Source of the DNA: an uncultured Nitrosomonadales bacterium
GTDB taxonomy: Bacteria > Pseudomonadota > Gammaproteobacteria > Burkholderiales > Methylophilaceae
NCBI GenBank assembly: GCA_946481065.1
Contig: CAMLMA010000042.1
Span: 1 to 13,408 of the forward strand
Direction of reading: 5' to 3'
Length of the DNA stretch: 13,408 nt
Below, piece by piece: positions 1 to 6,220 of this stretch. The translations under genes and the position numbers were made by a program. The notes under the pieces are model-generated. The model was not told the DNA's origin and ran no database searches. It worked only from the letters and a program-made list of their open reading frames with translations. Position 1 is the stretch's first letter; every line of letters starts with the position of its first letter.

Positions 1-51
1 ATCTGGTGTTGATGCATCTTAATCGAAGTGCCTGTAAAACCAAACCGTCAT

Positions 52-120
52 AGGTACCCGGGCAGGCGAAAAAATCCACGTATAATTCAAATCACGAAGG
101 TATAAGTCATCCAGGTACCC
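52..120. repeat. AGGTACCC direct repeat pair in yjbQ leader
   Basis: The octamer AGGTACCC occurs at 52-59 and again at 113-120, each preceded by GTCAT (47-51 and 106-110, with two extra bases in the second copy). The copies are 61 bp apart and flank the TATAAT at 81-86. The core GGTACC is itself palindromic. This could be a pair of regulator half-sites around the yjbQ promoter or a chance or duplication remnant. No known regulator is recognised. Confidence 0.35.
81..86 (+). promoter_or_regulatory. Candidate -10 box for the yjbQ-led unit
   Basis: A perfect TATAAT lies 38 bp upstream of the yjbQ start codon. No convincing -35 hexamer is seen 16-18 bp upstream, where the sequence is GC-rich (CCCGGG region), and there is no TGn extension. 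If it is real, transcription would begin near 93 and the promoter may need an activator. The first 124 bases contain no gene I can support. Confidence 0.35.
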
Positions 121-124
121 AGAC

Positions 125-544
125 ATGCGACAACTCACCCATCACATCAGTATCCAGGCCAAAGGCCGCCGCATCTACGACATCACGCCGCAGGTGCTCG
201 ATTGGGCCAACCAGAGCGGCTTGCAGACTGGCATGCTGACGCTATATATCCAGCACACTTCGGCCAGCCTCATGATCAACGAGAATTACGATCCGGAAGT
301 GCTGATCGACATGGAACGTTTCTTCGCGAGGCTGGTGCCGGACGGCGATCCCTTGTTCATCCATACCGCCGAAGGCCCGGACGACATGCCGGCGCATGTG
401 CGTACGGCGCTGACCCAGACCAGCCTTTCCATCCCCTTGCTCGACGGCAAGGTGGCGCTTGGCACCTGGCAGGGCATCTTCCTCTATGAACATCGCCTGG
501 CATCGCATACGCGCAAGGTGCTGCTGCACCTGATCGGCGAATAA
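125..544 (+). CDS. yjbQ: YjbQ family (UPF0047) protein
   Basis: A 139-residue protein of the YjbQ/UPF0047 family, single-domain cytoplasmic proteins that assemble as trimers. Some members have been reported to have weak thiamine-phosphate-synthase-like activity, but the physiological role is not settled. Visible family hallmarks are HTSASL at 44-49, the acidic segment around NENYD at 52-56, H80 followed by EGPDDMPAH at 83-91, and the signature G-T-W-Q at 113-116 leading into a C-terminal strand with YEHR. Length is normal for the family and the start at 125 gives the expected N-terminus. The Shine-Dalgarno is weak (only GAAGG about 25 nt upstream). It lies 24 nt before the alcohol dehydrogenase gene, so the two are probably co-transcribed. 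Family assignment is strong; function is not. Confidence 0.93.
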   Translation: MRQLTHHISIQAKGRRIYDITPQVLDWANQSGLQTGMLTLYIQHTSASLMINENYDPEVLIDMERFFARLVPDGDPLFIHTAEGPDDMPAHVRTALTQTSLSIPLLDGKVALGTWQGIFLYEHRLASHTRKVLLHLIGE

Positions 545-568
545 ACCGCCGCTTTATCCGGTAGCGTC

Positions 569-1759
569 ATGCATATCTCACCTTTTACGCTCAGCGGTTT
601 TCCCAAGGTCGTCTTCGGCGACCACACGCTGGGGCAGGTCCCTCAGCTCGCGCTGGAGTTCGGCCGCCGCGCGCTGGTGATGACGGGCGCGCGCTCCTTC
701 ATCGAGACGCCAGCCTGGCCCATATTTCGCGCCCAGCTCCAAGATGCCGGATTGCATGTCGAACATGCCGTCGTCGACGGCGAGCCTTCGCCGGAACTGG
801 CGGATCAGATAGCTGCGCAATTCCGTAACGCAGAGATCGAGGTCGTCATCGGCATCGGCGGCGGTAGCGTGCTCGACGCGGCGAAAGCCGTGGCCGGCCT
901 GCTGCGCATCCCCAACAGCGTGATGGATTTCCTCGAGGGCGTGGGGCCGGAGTTGCCGTATCCCGGCCCGGAAGTGCCGTTCATCGCGATCCCCACGACG
1001 GCAGGCACCGGCTCCGAGGCGACCAAGAACGCAGTCCTCTCGAAACAGGGAGCAGACGGATTCAAGAAATCCTTCCGCCATGAACGGCTGGTGCCGAAGT
1101 ATGCGGTGATCGATCCGCAGTTGCTCGCGACCTGCCCCAAGTCGCTGATTGCGGCCAATGGCATGGACGCGTTCACGCAATTGCTCGAATCCTATGTCTC
1201 CACGCGCGCCAACCCGGTGACCGATGCGTTGGCGATGTCCGGCATCCGCGCCGTGCGCGACAGCCTGCCGGGCTGGTATCACGATGAGGGCGATGTGGCT
1301 CAGCACCGTGCCAACATGGCGTATGCCGCGTTGTTGTCGGGCATCACGCTGGCGCAGGTGGGGCTGGGGTCTGTGCATGGGCTGGCGGCGCCGCTGGGCG
1401 CCTTTTTCCCGATCCCGCATGGGGTGGTCTGCGGCACGCTGGTGGCCGAGTGCACCCGGGTCAACATCGCGCTACTGCAGCAACGCCAGCCGAATAGCGA
1501 CGCGCTCTGGCGCTACGCCCATGTCGGCAAGGTGCTGCAGCGTGACATGAGCCTGAGCGAGCGCGACGGGCTCCAGGCCCTGATCGCCGTACTCGAGCGA
1601 TGGACGGAGGAACTGGAGTTGCCCAAGCTCTCCGCTTACGGCATGCGCGAGACCGATATCCCGCATGTGGTGGCGAATTGCCGCGGCAGCAGCATGAAGA
1701 CCAACCCCATCGTACTTAGCGCCGACGAGGTCGCCGCGATCCTGCACGCGCGATGCTGA
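569..1759 (+). CDS. Iron-containing (type III) alcohol dehydrogenase
   Basis: A 396-residue NAD(P)-dependent oxidoreductase of the Fe-ADH superfamily, expected to interconvert an alcohol and an aldehyde or ketone in the cytoplasm; the substrate cannot be read from sequence. The N-terminal half carries the nucleotide-binding GGGS (97-100) in GIGGGSVLDAAK, then TTAGTGSE (143-150). The C-terminal helical half carries the metal site: D200 in NGMDAF, H270 in GSVHGLAAPLG and H284 in FPIPHG. The position that is normally a second metal histidine (as in DALTHAIE of FucO-like enzymes) is Q204 here (DAFTQLLE), so the site has Asp, Gln, His, His; some family branches also carry Gln. Full length. The next gene starts inside its last codons (7-nt overlap), implying translational coupling. 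Close to certain for family, unknown for substrate. Confidence 0.93.
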   Translation: MHISPFTLSGFPKVVFGDHTLGQVPQLALEFGRRALVMTGARSFIETPAWPIFRAQLQDAGLHVEHAVVDGEPSPELADQIAAQFRNAEIEVVIGIGGGSVLDAAKAVAGLLRIPNSVMDFLEGVGPELPYPGPEVPFIAIPTTAGTGSEATKNAVLSKQGADGFKKSFRHERLVPKYAVIDPQLLATCPKSLIAANGMDAFTQLLESYVSTRANPVTDALAMSGIRAVRDSLPGWYHDEGDVAQHRANMAYAALLSGITLAQVGLGSVHGLAAPLGAFFPIPHGVVCGTLVAECTRVNIALLQQRQPNSDALWRYAHVGKVLQRDMSLSERDGLQALIAVLERWTEELELPKLSAYGMRETDIPHVVANCRGSSMKTNPIVLSADEVAAILHARC

Positions 1760-2364
1760 GCACGCGACGCTATCACGCGGTCTTGCGGACGACGCTCGCG
1801 GTCGTCTTCATCTGGTCATTGGTGCGGCCGCATGACGGTTTTACCTGGCTACTGGAAGCCTTCCCGGTCATCATCGGTTTGCCGATCCTGCTGCTGACCT
1901 ATCGGCGTTTCCCGTTCTCGCGCCTAGCCTACGGGCTCATGTTGTTGCACGCTGTCATCCTGCTGGTCGGGGCACATTACACCTACGCCGAGATGCCGCT
2001 GTTCAACTGGTTGCGCGATAGCTACGACCTCGATCGCAATTATTACGACCGGCTCGGCCATCTTGCGCAGGGCTTCATCCCGGCCATCGTCGTGCGGGAG
2101 ATCCTGCTGCGCCAGTCGCCGCTGAAGCCGGGCAAGTGGCTGGCGTTCGTCGTGCTCAGTATCTGCCTTGCCATCAGCGCGCTCTACGAGATGCTGGAGT
2201 GGTGGGTGGCGGTGGCGTCCGGCAGCGACGCCGTGGCGTTCCTCGCGACGCAGGGCGACGTCTGGGATACCCAGTGGGACATGTTCCTCTGCCTGCTCGG
2301 GGCGATCGCGTCGCTGGCGCTGCTCTCGCATCGGCATGATCGCTCACTGACGCGACTGCACTGA
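1753..2364 (+). CDS. yjdF: YjdF/DUF2238 family inner-membrane protein
   Basis: A 203-residue polytopic inner-membrane protein of the DUF2238 family (E. coli YjdF is about the same size). About six hydrophobic segments are visible, near residues 11-24, 33-49, 57-77, 103-117, 128-146 and 176-192. The conserved polar motifs lie between or at the ends of these: YYDRLGHLAQG (97-107), REILLR (115-120), YEMLEWW (145-151) and QGDVWDTQWDM (167-177). The Asp, His, Glu and Trp residues in them look like a membrane-embedded site, but no reaction is established for the family. Its ATG overlaps the alcohol dehydrogenase stop by 7 nt, so it is probably expressed by coupled translation and may act with that enzyme. 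The last gene of the unit; no clear terminator follows. Confidence 0.92.
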   Translation: MLSTRRYHAVLRTTLAVVFIWSLVRPHDGFTWLLEAFPVIIGLPILLLTYRRFPFSRLAYGLMLLHAVILLVGAHYTYAEMPLFNWLRDSYDLDRNYYDRLGHLAQGFIPAIVVREILLRQSPLKPGKWLAFVVLSICLAISALYEMLEWWVAVASGSDAVAFLATQGDVWDTQWDMFLCLLGAIASLALLSHRHDRSLTRLH

Positions 2365-2380
2365 AACGACCGCACTGACA

Positions 2381-2420
2381 CTGTCACCCCGGTGTCACGC
2401 TGATGTCATGGCCTGGTCAC
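2381..2420 (+). promoter_or_regulatory. Candidate PhoB operator (four 11-bp Pho-box half sites)
   Basis: Four heptamers, CTGTCAC (2381-2387), GTGTCAC (2392-2398), ATGTCAT (2403-2409) and TGGTCAC (2414-2420), sit at an exact 11-bp period, all in the same direction, with GTCA invariant. This is the organisation of a Pho box (CTGTCAT-like heptamers separated by 4 bp), here as two tandem PhoB dimer sites. The block ends 10 bp before a -10-like hexamer, as expected where PhoB replaces the -35 contact. The 4-bp spacers (CCCG, GCTG, GGCC) are GC-rich, unlike the AT-rich spacers of E. coli. A TGACAC/GTGTCA inverted repeat (2376-2381, 2392-2397) overlaps the block and could instead form a weak hairpin. 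Confidence 0.68.
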
Positions 2421-2430
2421 GCCCCGGCGC

Positions 2431-2436
2431 CAGAAT
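2431..2436 (+). promoter_or_regulatory. Candidate -10 hexamer of the glycosyltransferase promoter
   Basis: CAGAAT matches TATAAT at four of six positions and begins 10 bp after the last Pho-box heptamer, the spacing typical of PhoB-activated promoters. Transcription would then begin at or within a base or two of the glycosyltransferase ATG at 2443, so the mRNA could be leaderless. No Shine-Dalgarno is visible before that ATG, which is consistent with this. Confidence 0.4.
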
Positions 2437-2442
2437 CCAGCC

Positions 2443-3756
2443 ATGGATGGACACAATACCCCGCCTGTAGCCGGCAAGCTGCGTCTGGTACTGGTCACTG
2501 AAACCTGGCCACCCGAGATCAACGGCGTGGCCATGACCCTGTCCCGATTGATCAAGGGCCTGGCGCAGCGACACTGGCAGGTGACGCTGGTGAGGCCGCG
2601 ACAGCGTGGCGAAGGTAGGCTCGCTGCAGATGTCGCGATCGATCACATGCTGGTGCCCGGCTTCCCCATCCCCGGTTATAGCGCGTTGCGCATTGGCGCG
2701 CCCATGTTCGAGAAACTGCGCCATGCATGGAAGTACGACCGGCCACATGTCGTGCATATCGCCACCGAGGGGCCGCTGGGCTGGGCTGCGCTGAAAGCGG
2801 CGCGTAGCCTCGGCATCCCGGTCAGCAGCAGCTTCCATACCAATTTCCACCGCTATTGCCGCCACTACCGCATGGGCTGGCTTGGTGGGCTGGTGAGCCG
2901 CCACCTGCGGCAATTCCACAACCAATGTGCCTTGACCATGGTGCCTAATACGGCGCTCGGAAGGTTGCTGGAGGCGGATCGCTATCGCAATGTGGTGATC
3001 CTGGGACGCGGCGTGGATACTGCCCTGTTCTCGCCCATGCGCCGCGACGAGACCTTGCGCGAAAATTGGGGCTTGGCGCCTGCCGACATCGGGGTGCTGT
3101 ATGTCGGCCGCATCGCCGCTGAGAAGAACCTGGAGCTGGTGGTTCGGACATTCGACGCCATCCGGCAGGTTATGCCGACGGCCCGCATGATCTGGGTCGG
3201 CGACGGCCCGGAATCGAAACGGCTGCGCAAACGGCATCCGGACCATATCTTCTGCGGCAGTCAGGTGGACGAAGCCCTGGCTGCGCACTATGCCTCTGCC
3301 GACCTGTTCCTGTTCCCCAGCATGACTGAGACTTTCGGTAACGTCGTGCCGGAAGCCATGGCGAGCGGCCTCGCAGTGGTGGCCTATGACGATGCGGCGG
3401 CTTCGCTATTGATTGAGCATGGCAGCAACGGCGAACTCGTTGCCCTGGGCGATGCTACGGGCTTCATGGATGCTGCTGTGAGGATCGCGCGCGAACGCGA
3501 CTATCTGCAGCGATTGCGCGCCGAAGCGCCGCGCATCTCTCAGGCGCATTCATGGGGGCGGGTCTGCGACGAATTCGACCGTTATCTGCGGCTAGCCATG
3601 GCCGGTAATAGCACATTGCATCCGGCGCCGGCAAGTGGGCCTGCCGGACTAGACGCAGACGGCACGGATCTGACTGATGTCCGTCTTTCCCGCGAGCACC
3701 TTGAGGATACCGTCCTGCTTGAGGGTGCGCATACCGCCGGCGATGGCCGCAGGTAA
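2443..3756 (+). CDS. GT4-family glycosyltransferase, probably membrane-lipid glycosylating
   Basis: A 437-residue retaining GT-B glycosyltransferase of family GT4, in the branch containing lipid glycosyltransferases (SqdX-, MgtA- and Agt-like). The N-terminal acceptor domain has TWPPEINGVAMTLSRL (21-36) and HIATEGPLGWAALKA (105-119), then FHTNFHRYCRHY (131-142). The C-terminal donor domain has VGRIAAEKNL (221-230), GDGP (253-256) and the E-x7-E motif E296/E304 in TETFGNVVPEAMASG. No signal peptide or membrane helix is seen, so it would act at the cytoplasmic membrane face using a nucleotide sugar. The family fold ends near residue 386; the remaining ~50 residues are low in recognisable features and the last 36 codons lie antisense to the ATPase gene, so this tail is probably non-homologous. 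The Pho box in front suggests induction by phosphate starvation, consistent with replacing phospholipid by glycolipid, but this is inference. Confidence 0.92.
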   Translation: MDGHNTPPVAGKLRLVLVTETWPPEINGVAMTLSRLIKGLAQRHWQVTLVRPRQRGEGRLAADVAIDHMLVPGFPIPGYSALRIGAPMFEKLRHAWKYDRPHVVHIATEGPLGWAALKAARSLGIPVSSSFHTNFHRYCRHYRMGWLGGLVSRHLRQFHNQCALTMVPNTALGRLLEADRYRNVVILGRGVDTALFSPMRRDETLRENWGLAPADIGVLYVGRIAAEKNLELVVRTFDAIRQVMPTARMIWVGDGPESKRLRKRHPDHIFCGSQVDEALAAHYASADLFLFPSMTETFGNVVPEAMASGLAVVAYDDAAASLLIEHGSNGELVALGDATGFMDAAVRIARERDYLQRLRAEAPRISQAHSWGRVCDEFDRYLRLAMAGNSTLHPAPASGPAGLDADGTDLTDVRLSREHLEDTVLLEGAHTAGDGRR

Positions 3757-6135
3757 TAGTTCGCTGACCGGCGCCCGCGTCTGGATGCGCTTTTTCACTT
3801 CAGGGGTGATGACCATCAACTCATGTAGCCCCATGCGCCCTCGATAACCGGTGTGGTTGCAATGTTTGCAACCATTCGGCTGGTAGAGGGTGAACTTGCC
3901 GTTCTTGCTGTAAGTGGTCTTCCACGCCTGCAGCGCTTCGCCGGCATCCAGCGGGGTGCCTTCACAATATTCGGCGACCAGCGCGTCGATCTCCGCCGCG
4001 CTCGCTTCATGGGCAGTCTTGCATTCCGGGCACAACGCGCGTGCCAGCCGCTGGGCGAGGATCGCCAGTAAGGCATCGGAGAAATTGAACGGATCCATCC
4101 CCAGGTCGAGCAACCTGACCACACTCTCGGGTGCGGTGTTGGTATGCAGGGTGGAGAGCACCAGATGGCCGGTGAGCGATGCTTCGATGCCGACCTTGGT
4201 GGTCTCCTGGTCGCGCATCTCACCGACCATGATGACATCGGGGTCGCCACGCAGGAAACTGCGCATGGCATTGGCGAAGGTCCAGCCGATCTTGCTGTTG
4301 ACCTGCACCTGACGCAGCCCCGGCTGGGCGATCTCGATCGGATCCTCAGCCGTCCAGATCTTGCGTTCCGGCGTGTTGATATACCCCAGCAGGGAGTGCA
4401 AGGTCGTCGTCTTGCCGGACCCGGTCGGGCCGCAGACCAGGATGAGGCCATAAGGCCGGAGCATGAGTCGTTTCAATGTCTCCAGCGCGTCTTCCGCCAG
4501 CCCCAGCCCGTCGATCGGTACCGGTTTGGCCGCCGCCAGGATGCGCATGACGATATCCTCCAGCCCGCTGCTGGTGGGGATGGTCGCGACACGCAGTTCG
4601 ATCTTCGCCGGACCGAAATGCTGGAAATCGAGCTTGCCGTCCTGTGGTTTGCGCCGTTCGGAGATGTCGAGATTGGACATCACCTTGATGCGCGAGATGA
4701 CGGCATTGCGGAAGTTGGGCGGGATCTCCAGATATGGCGTGAGCGCGCCGTCCTTGCGGAAACGGACCCGCGTGTTCTGCCTGCCGGCGTAGGTTTCGAT
4801 ATGGATGTCGGAAACGCCTTCATGGTAAGCATCGAGGATGATCTTGTTGACCAGCTGCACGAGGGTGTTGTCAGACTCCGGGATGGCTTTCTCGACCAGT
4901 TCGAGCTCGATCCCCTCATCGAAGAGCTTGTTGGCGAGGTCGTCGATCTTGACGTCGCTGTTCTGGTGAAAGGCGTACTCATCCTTGCCTGAGGCGCTCA
5001 CAGCGGCTTCGGAAGGGAAATGCAAGGTGGAAGAGGCCTCATAGTTGCGGCCGATCGCGCTGAGGATGTCATCGCGCGACGCCATCACCGGGATGGTCTT
5101 GACCTGCGCCATGAAATGCAGCTCCTCGATCGCCTTGGTGTCGAGCGGGTTCTCGAAGGCGACCACCAGCCGGTCGCCATGCAGGTAAAGCGGTATCAGC
5201 AGATGCCGCCTGGCGAAACTGGCGTTGGTCAGGCGTAGCGCATTCGGGTCGAAATTGAACTTGCCCAGACTGACATAAGGGATGCCGAGTTTCTTCGCCA
5301 GCGCGCCCTTGAGCGTTCGTTCGTCGATCACGCCCATGCCGACCAGGATCTGGCCGAGCTGTATCTTGCGGTTCTCTTTCTGCTTGGTCAGGGCGTCCTC
5401 GAGTTGCGCTTCGCTCAACAGCCCCAGTTGCAGCAGCGCCTCGCCGAGTTTGAGGATGGGCTGGCTCTCCTGATGCTTGATCGCGAGACTGAGCTGATCG
5501 CGCGAGACGATCTGGTGTTCCGAGAGGTAATCGCCGATGCGCTGCACCCGCAGTTCGCGCTGGCGATCGAGCGCGGCGTCCACCTCGGCCTTGCTCGCCA
5601 GCTTGTCTTCGACCAGCATCTCGCCGATGAAAGGGCCGATCTGGAACTGTTCCATGGCCAGGTGCGGGATGAAGCTTCGGATGATCTTCTGGTCTTCGCC
5701 CGGGGTGAACAGGTAAAGACCGTTGGCGGTATTGGCATACCCCAGGGTCTCGCCCCGCAGGGTCTCCTTGTCCTTGAACTCCACCGTGTATTGCTGGCGC
5801 TCCGAAGGCGGATGGATCTCTTCCGTGCGTTTTTCCAGTGCGATGGACTGGGGTTTCAGCATCAGCGATCTGACCAGGCGGACGCTCTTGATGCGGTCGA
5901 GCGCGATGGTTTCGCTGGCTTCATCGCGGGTCGGCAGGAAAACGAGCTGCGCGGCCTCTGGCGAGAACTGCAGCAGGTCACCCAGTATCTTGCGACCGTC
6001 GCGCATGTACAGCACGCAGGTCTCCGCTTGATCGGCGGCGCCGGCGGTCGCGTCCTTGAAGTAGGGCGGTGTCGGCCATTCGAGCAGGGTATCCATGTAC
6101 TCCTCCATCACTCCCCATAGGCGATCGATGTTCAT
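3649..6135 (-). CDS. GspE/PilB-type secretion or pilus assembly ATPase with extended N-terminus
   Basis: An 828-residue hexameric AAA-like ATPase of the GspE/PulE/PilB family, much longer than the usual 500-570. C-terminal ATPase core: SDIHIE (442-447), Walker A GPTGSGKTTT (569-578), Walker B DPDVIMVGE (631-639), His box TGHLVLSTLHT (655-665) and a zinc-type tetracysteine C702/C705 with C756/C759. Residues 283-365 form the usual T2SSE_N-type domain. Ahead of it, 169-282 holds four 24-residue MshEN-like repeats at an exact 30-residue period (glycines 171, 201, 231, 261). At the far N-terminus are two small related beta-rich domains (about 38-91 and 115-167) resembling DUF6982-type modules. No other type II secretion or type IV pilus gene is nearby, so its machine is unknown; c-di-GMP regulation is possible. 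The ATG at 6135 follows a weak AAGAGA. Confidence 0.92.
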   Translation of the reverse strand: MNIDRLWGVMEEYMDTLLEWPTPPYFKDATAGAADQAETCVLYMRDGRKILGDLLQFSPEAAQLVFLPTRDEASETIALDRIKSVRLVRSLMLKPQSIALEKRTEEIHPPSERQQYTVEFKDKETLRGETLGYANTANGLYLFTPGEDQKIIRSFIPHLAMEQFQIGPFIGEMLVEDKLASKAEVDAALDRQRELRVQRIGDYLSEHQIVSRDQLSLAIKHQESQPILKLGEALLQLGLLSEAQLEDALTKQKENRKIQLGQILVGMGVIDERTLKGALAKKLGIPYVSLGKFNFDPNALRLTNASFARRHLLIPLYLHGDRLVVAFENPLDTKAIEELHFMAQVKTIPVMASRDDILSAIGRNYEASSTLHFPSEAAVSASGKDEYAFHQNSDVKIDDLANKLFDEGIELELVEKAIPESDNTLVQLVNKIILDAYHEGVSDIHIETYAGRQNTRVRFRKDGALTPYLEIPPNFRNAVISRIKVMSNLDISERRKPQDGKLDFQHFGPAKIELRVATIPTSSGLEDIVMRILAAAKPVPIDGLGLAEDALETLKRLMLRPYGLILVCGPTGSGKTTTLHSLLGYINTPERKIWTAEDPIEIAQPGLRQVQVNSKIGWTFANAMRSFLRGDPDVIMVGEMRDQETTKVGIEASLTGHLVLSTLHTNTAPESVVRLLDLGMDPFNFSDALLAILAQRLARALCPECKTAHEASAAEIDALVAEYCEGTPLDAGEALQAWKTTYSKNGKFTLYQPNGCKHCNHTGYRGRMGLHELMVITPEVKKRIQTRAPVSELLPAAIAGGMRTLKQDGILKVLAGKTDISQIRAVCV

Positions 6136-6172
6136 GGGCTATCTCTTGTCTTTGCCGCGATCGGGATACGCG

Positions 6173-6188
6173 ACCGGATAGTCCCGGT
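6173..6188 (-). other. Small inverted repeat in the ATPase-gene leader
   Basis: ACCGG (6173-6177) and CCGGT (6184-6188) form a perfect 5-bp stem with a 6-nt loop, about 40 bp upstream of the ATPase start. It follows the larger hairpin at 6199-6214 in the transcript, so the 85-bp envC-ATPase spacer can fold into two adjacent stem-loops. No role is established. Confidence 0.3.
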
Positions 6189-6198
6189 AGGCACTGCA

Positions 6199-6214
6199 AA
6201 CGCCGCTTGGCGTT
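6199..6214 (-). terminator. Hairpin just after envC stop (weak terminator or attenuator candidate)
   Basis: AACGCC (6199-6204) and GGCGTT (6209-6214) make a perfect 6-bp stem with a 4-nt loop, beginning 6 nt after the envC stop codon on the minus strand. No run of U follows (the transcript continues TGCAGTGCC), so it is not a classical intrinsic terminator. It may damp readthrough from gpmI-envC into the ATPase gene or protect the 3' end of the envC message. Confidence 0.3.
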
Positions 6215-6220
6215 ACGGCA

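Noticed and set aside
2395..3288. A 297-codon minus-strand open frame opposite the glycosyltransferase
   Set aside because: Shadow of the real gene, with no domain and no ribosome binding site. The other long antisense frames, at 578-1420 and 4144-4992, were rejected on the same grounds.
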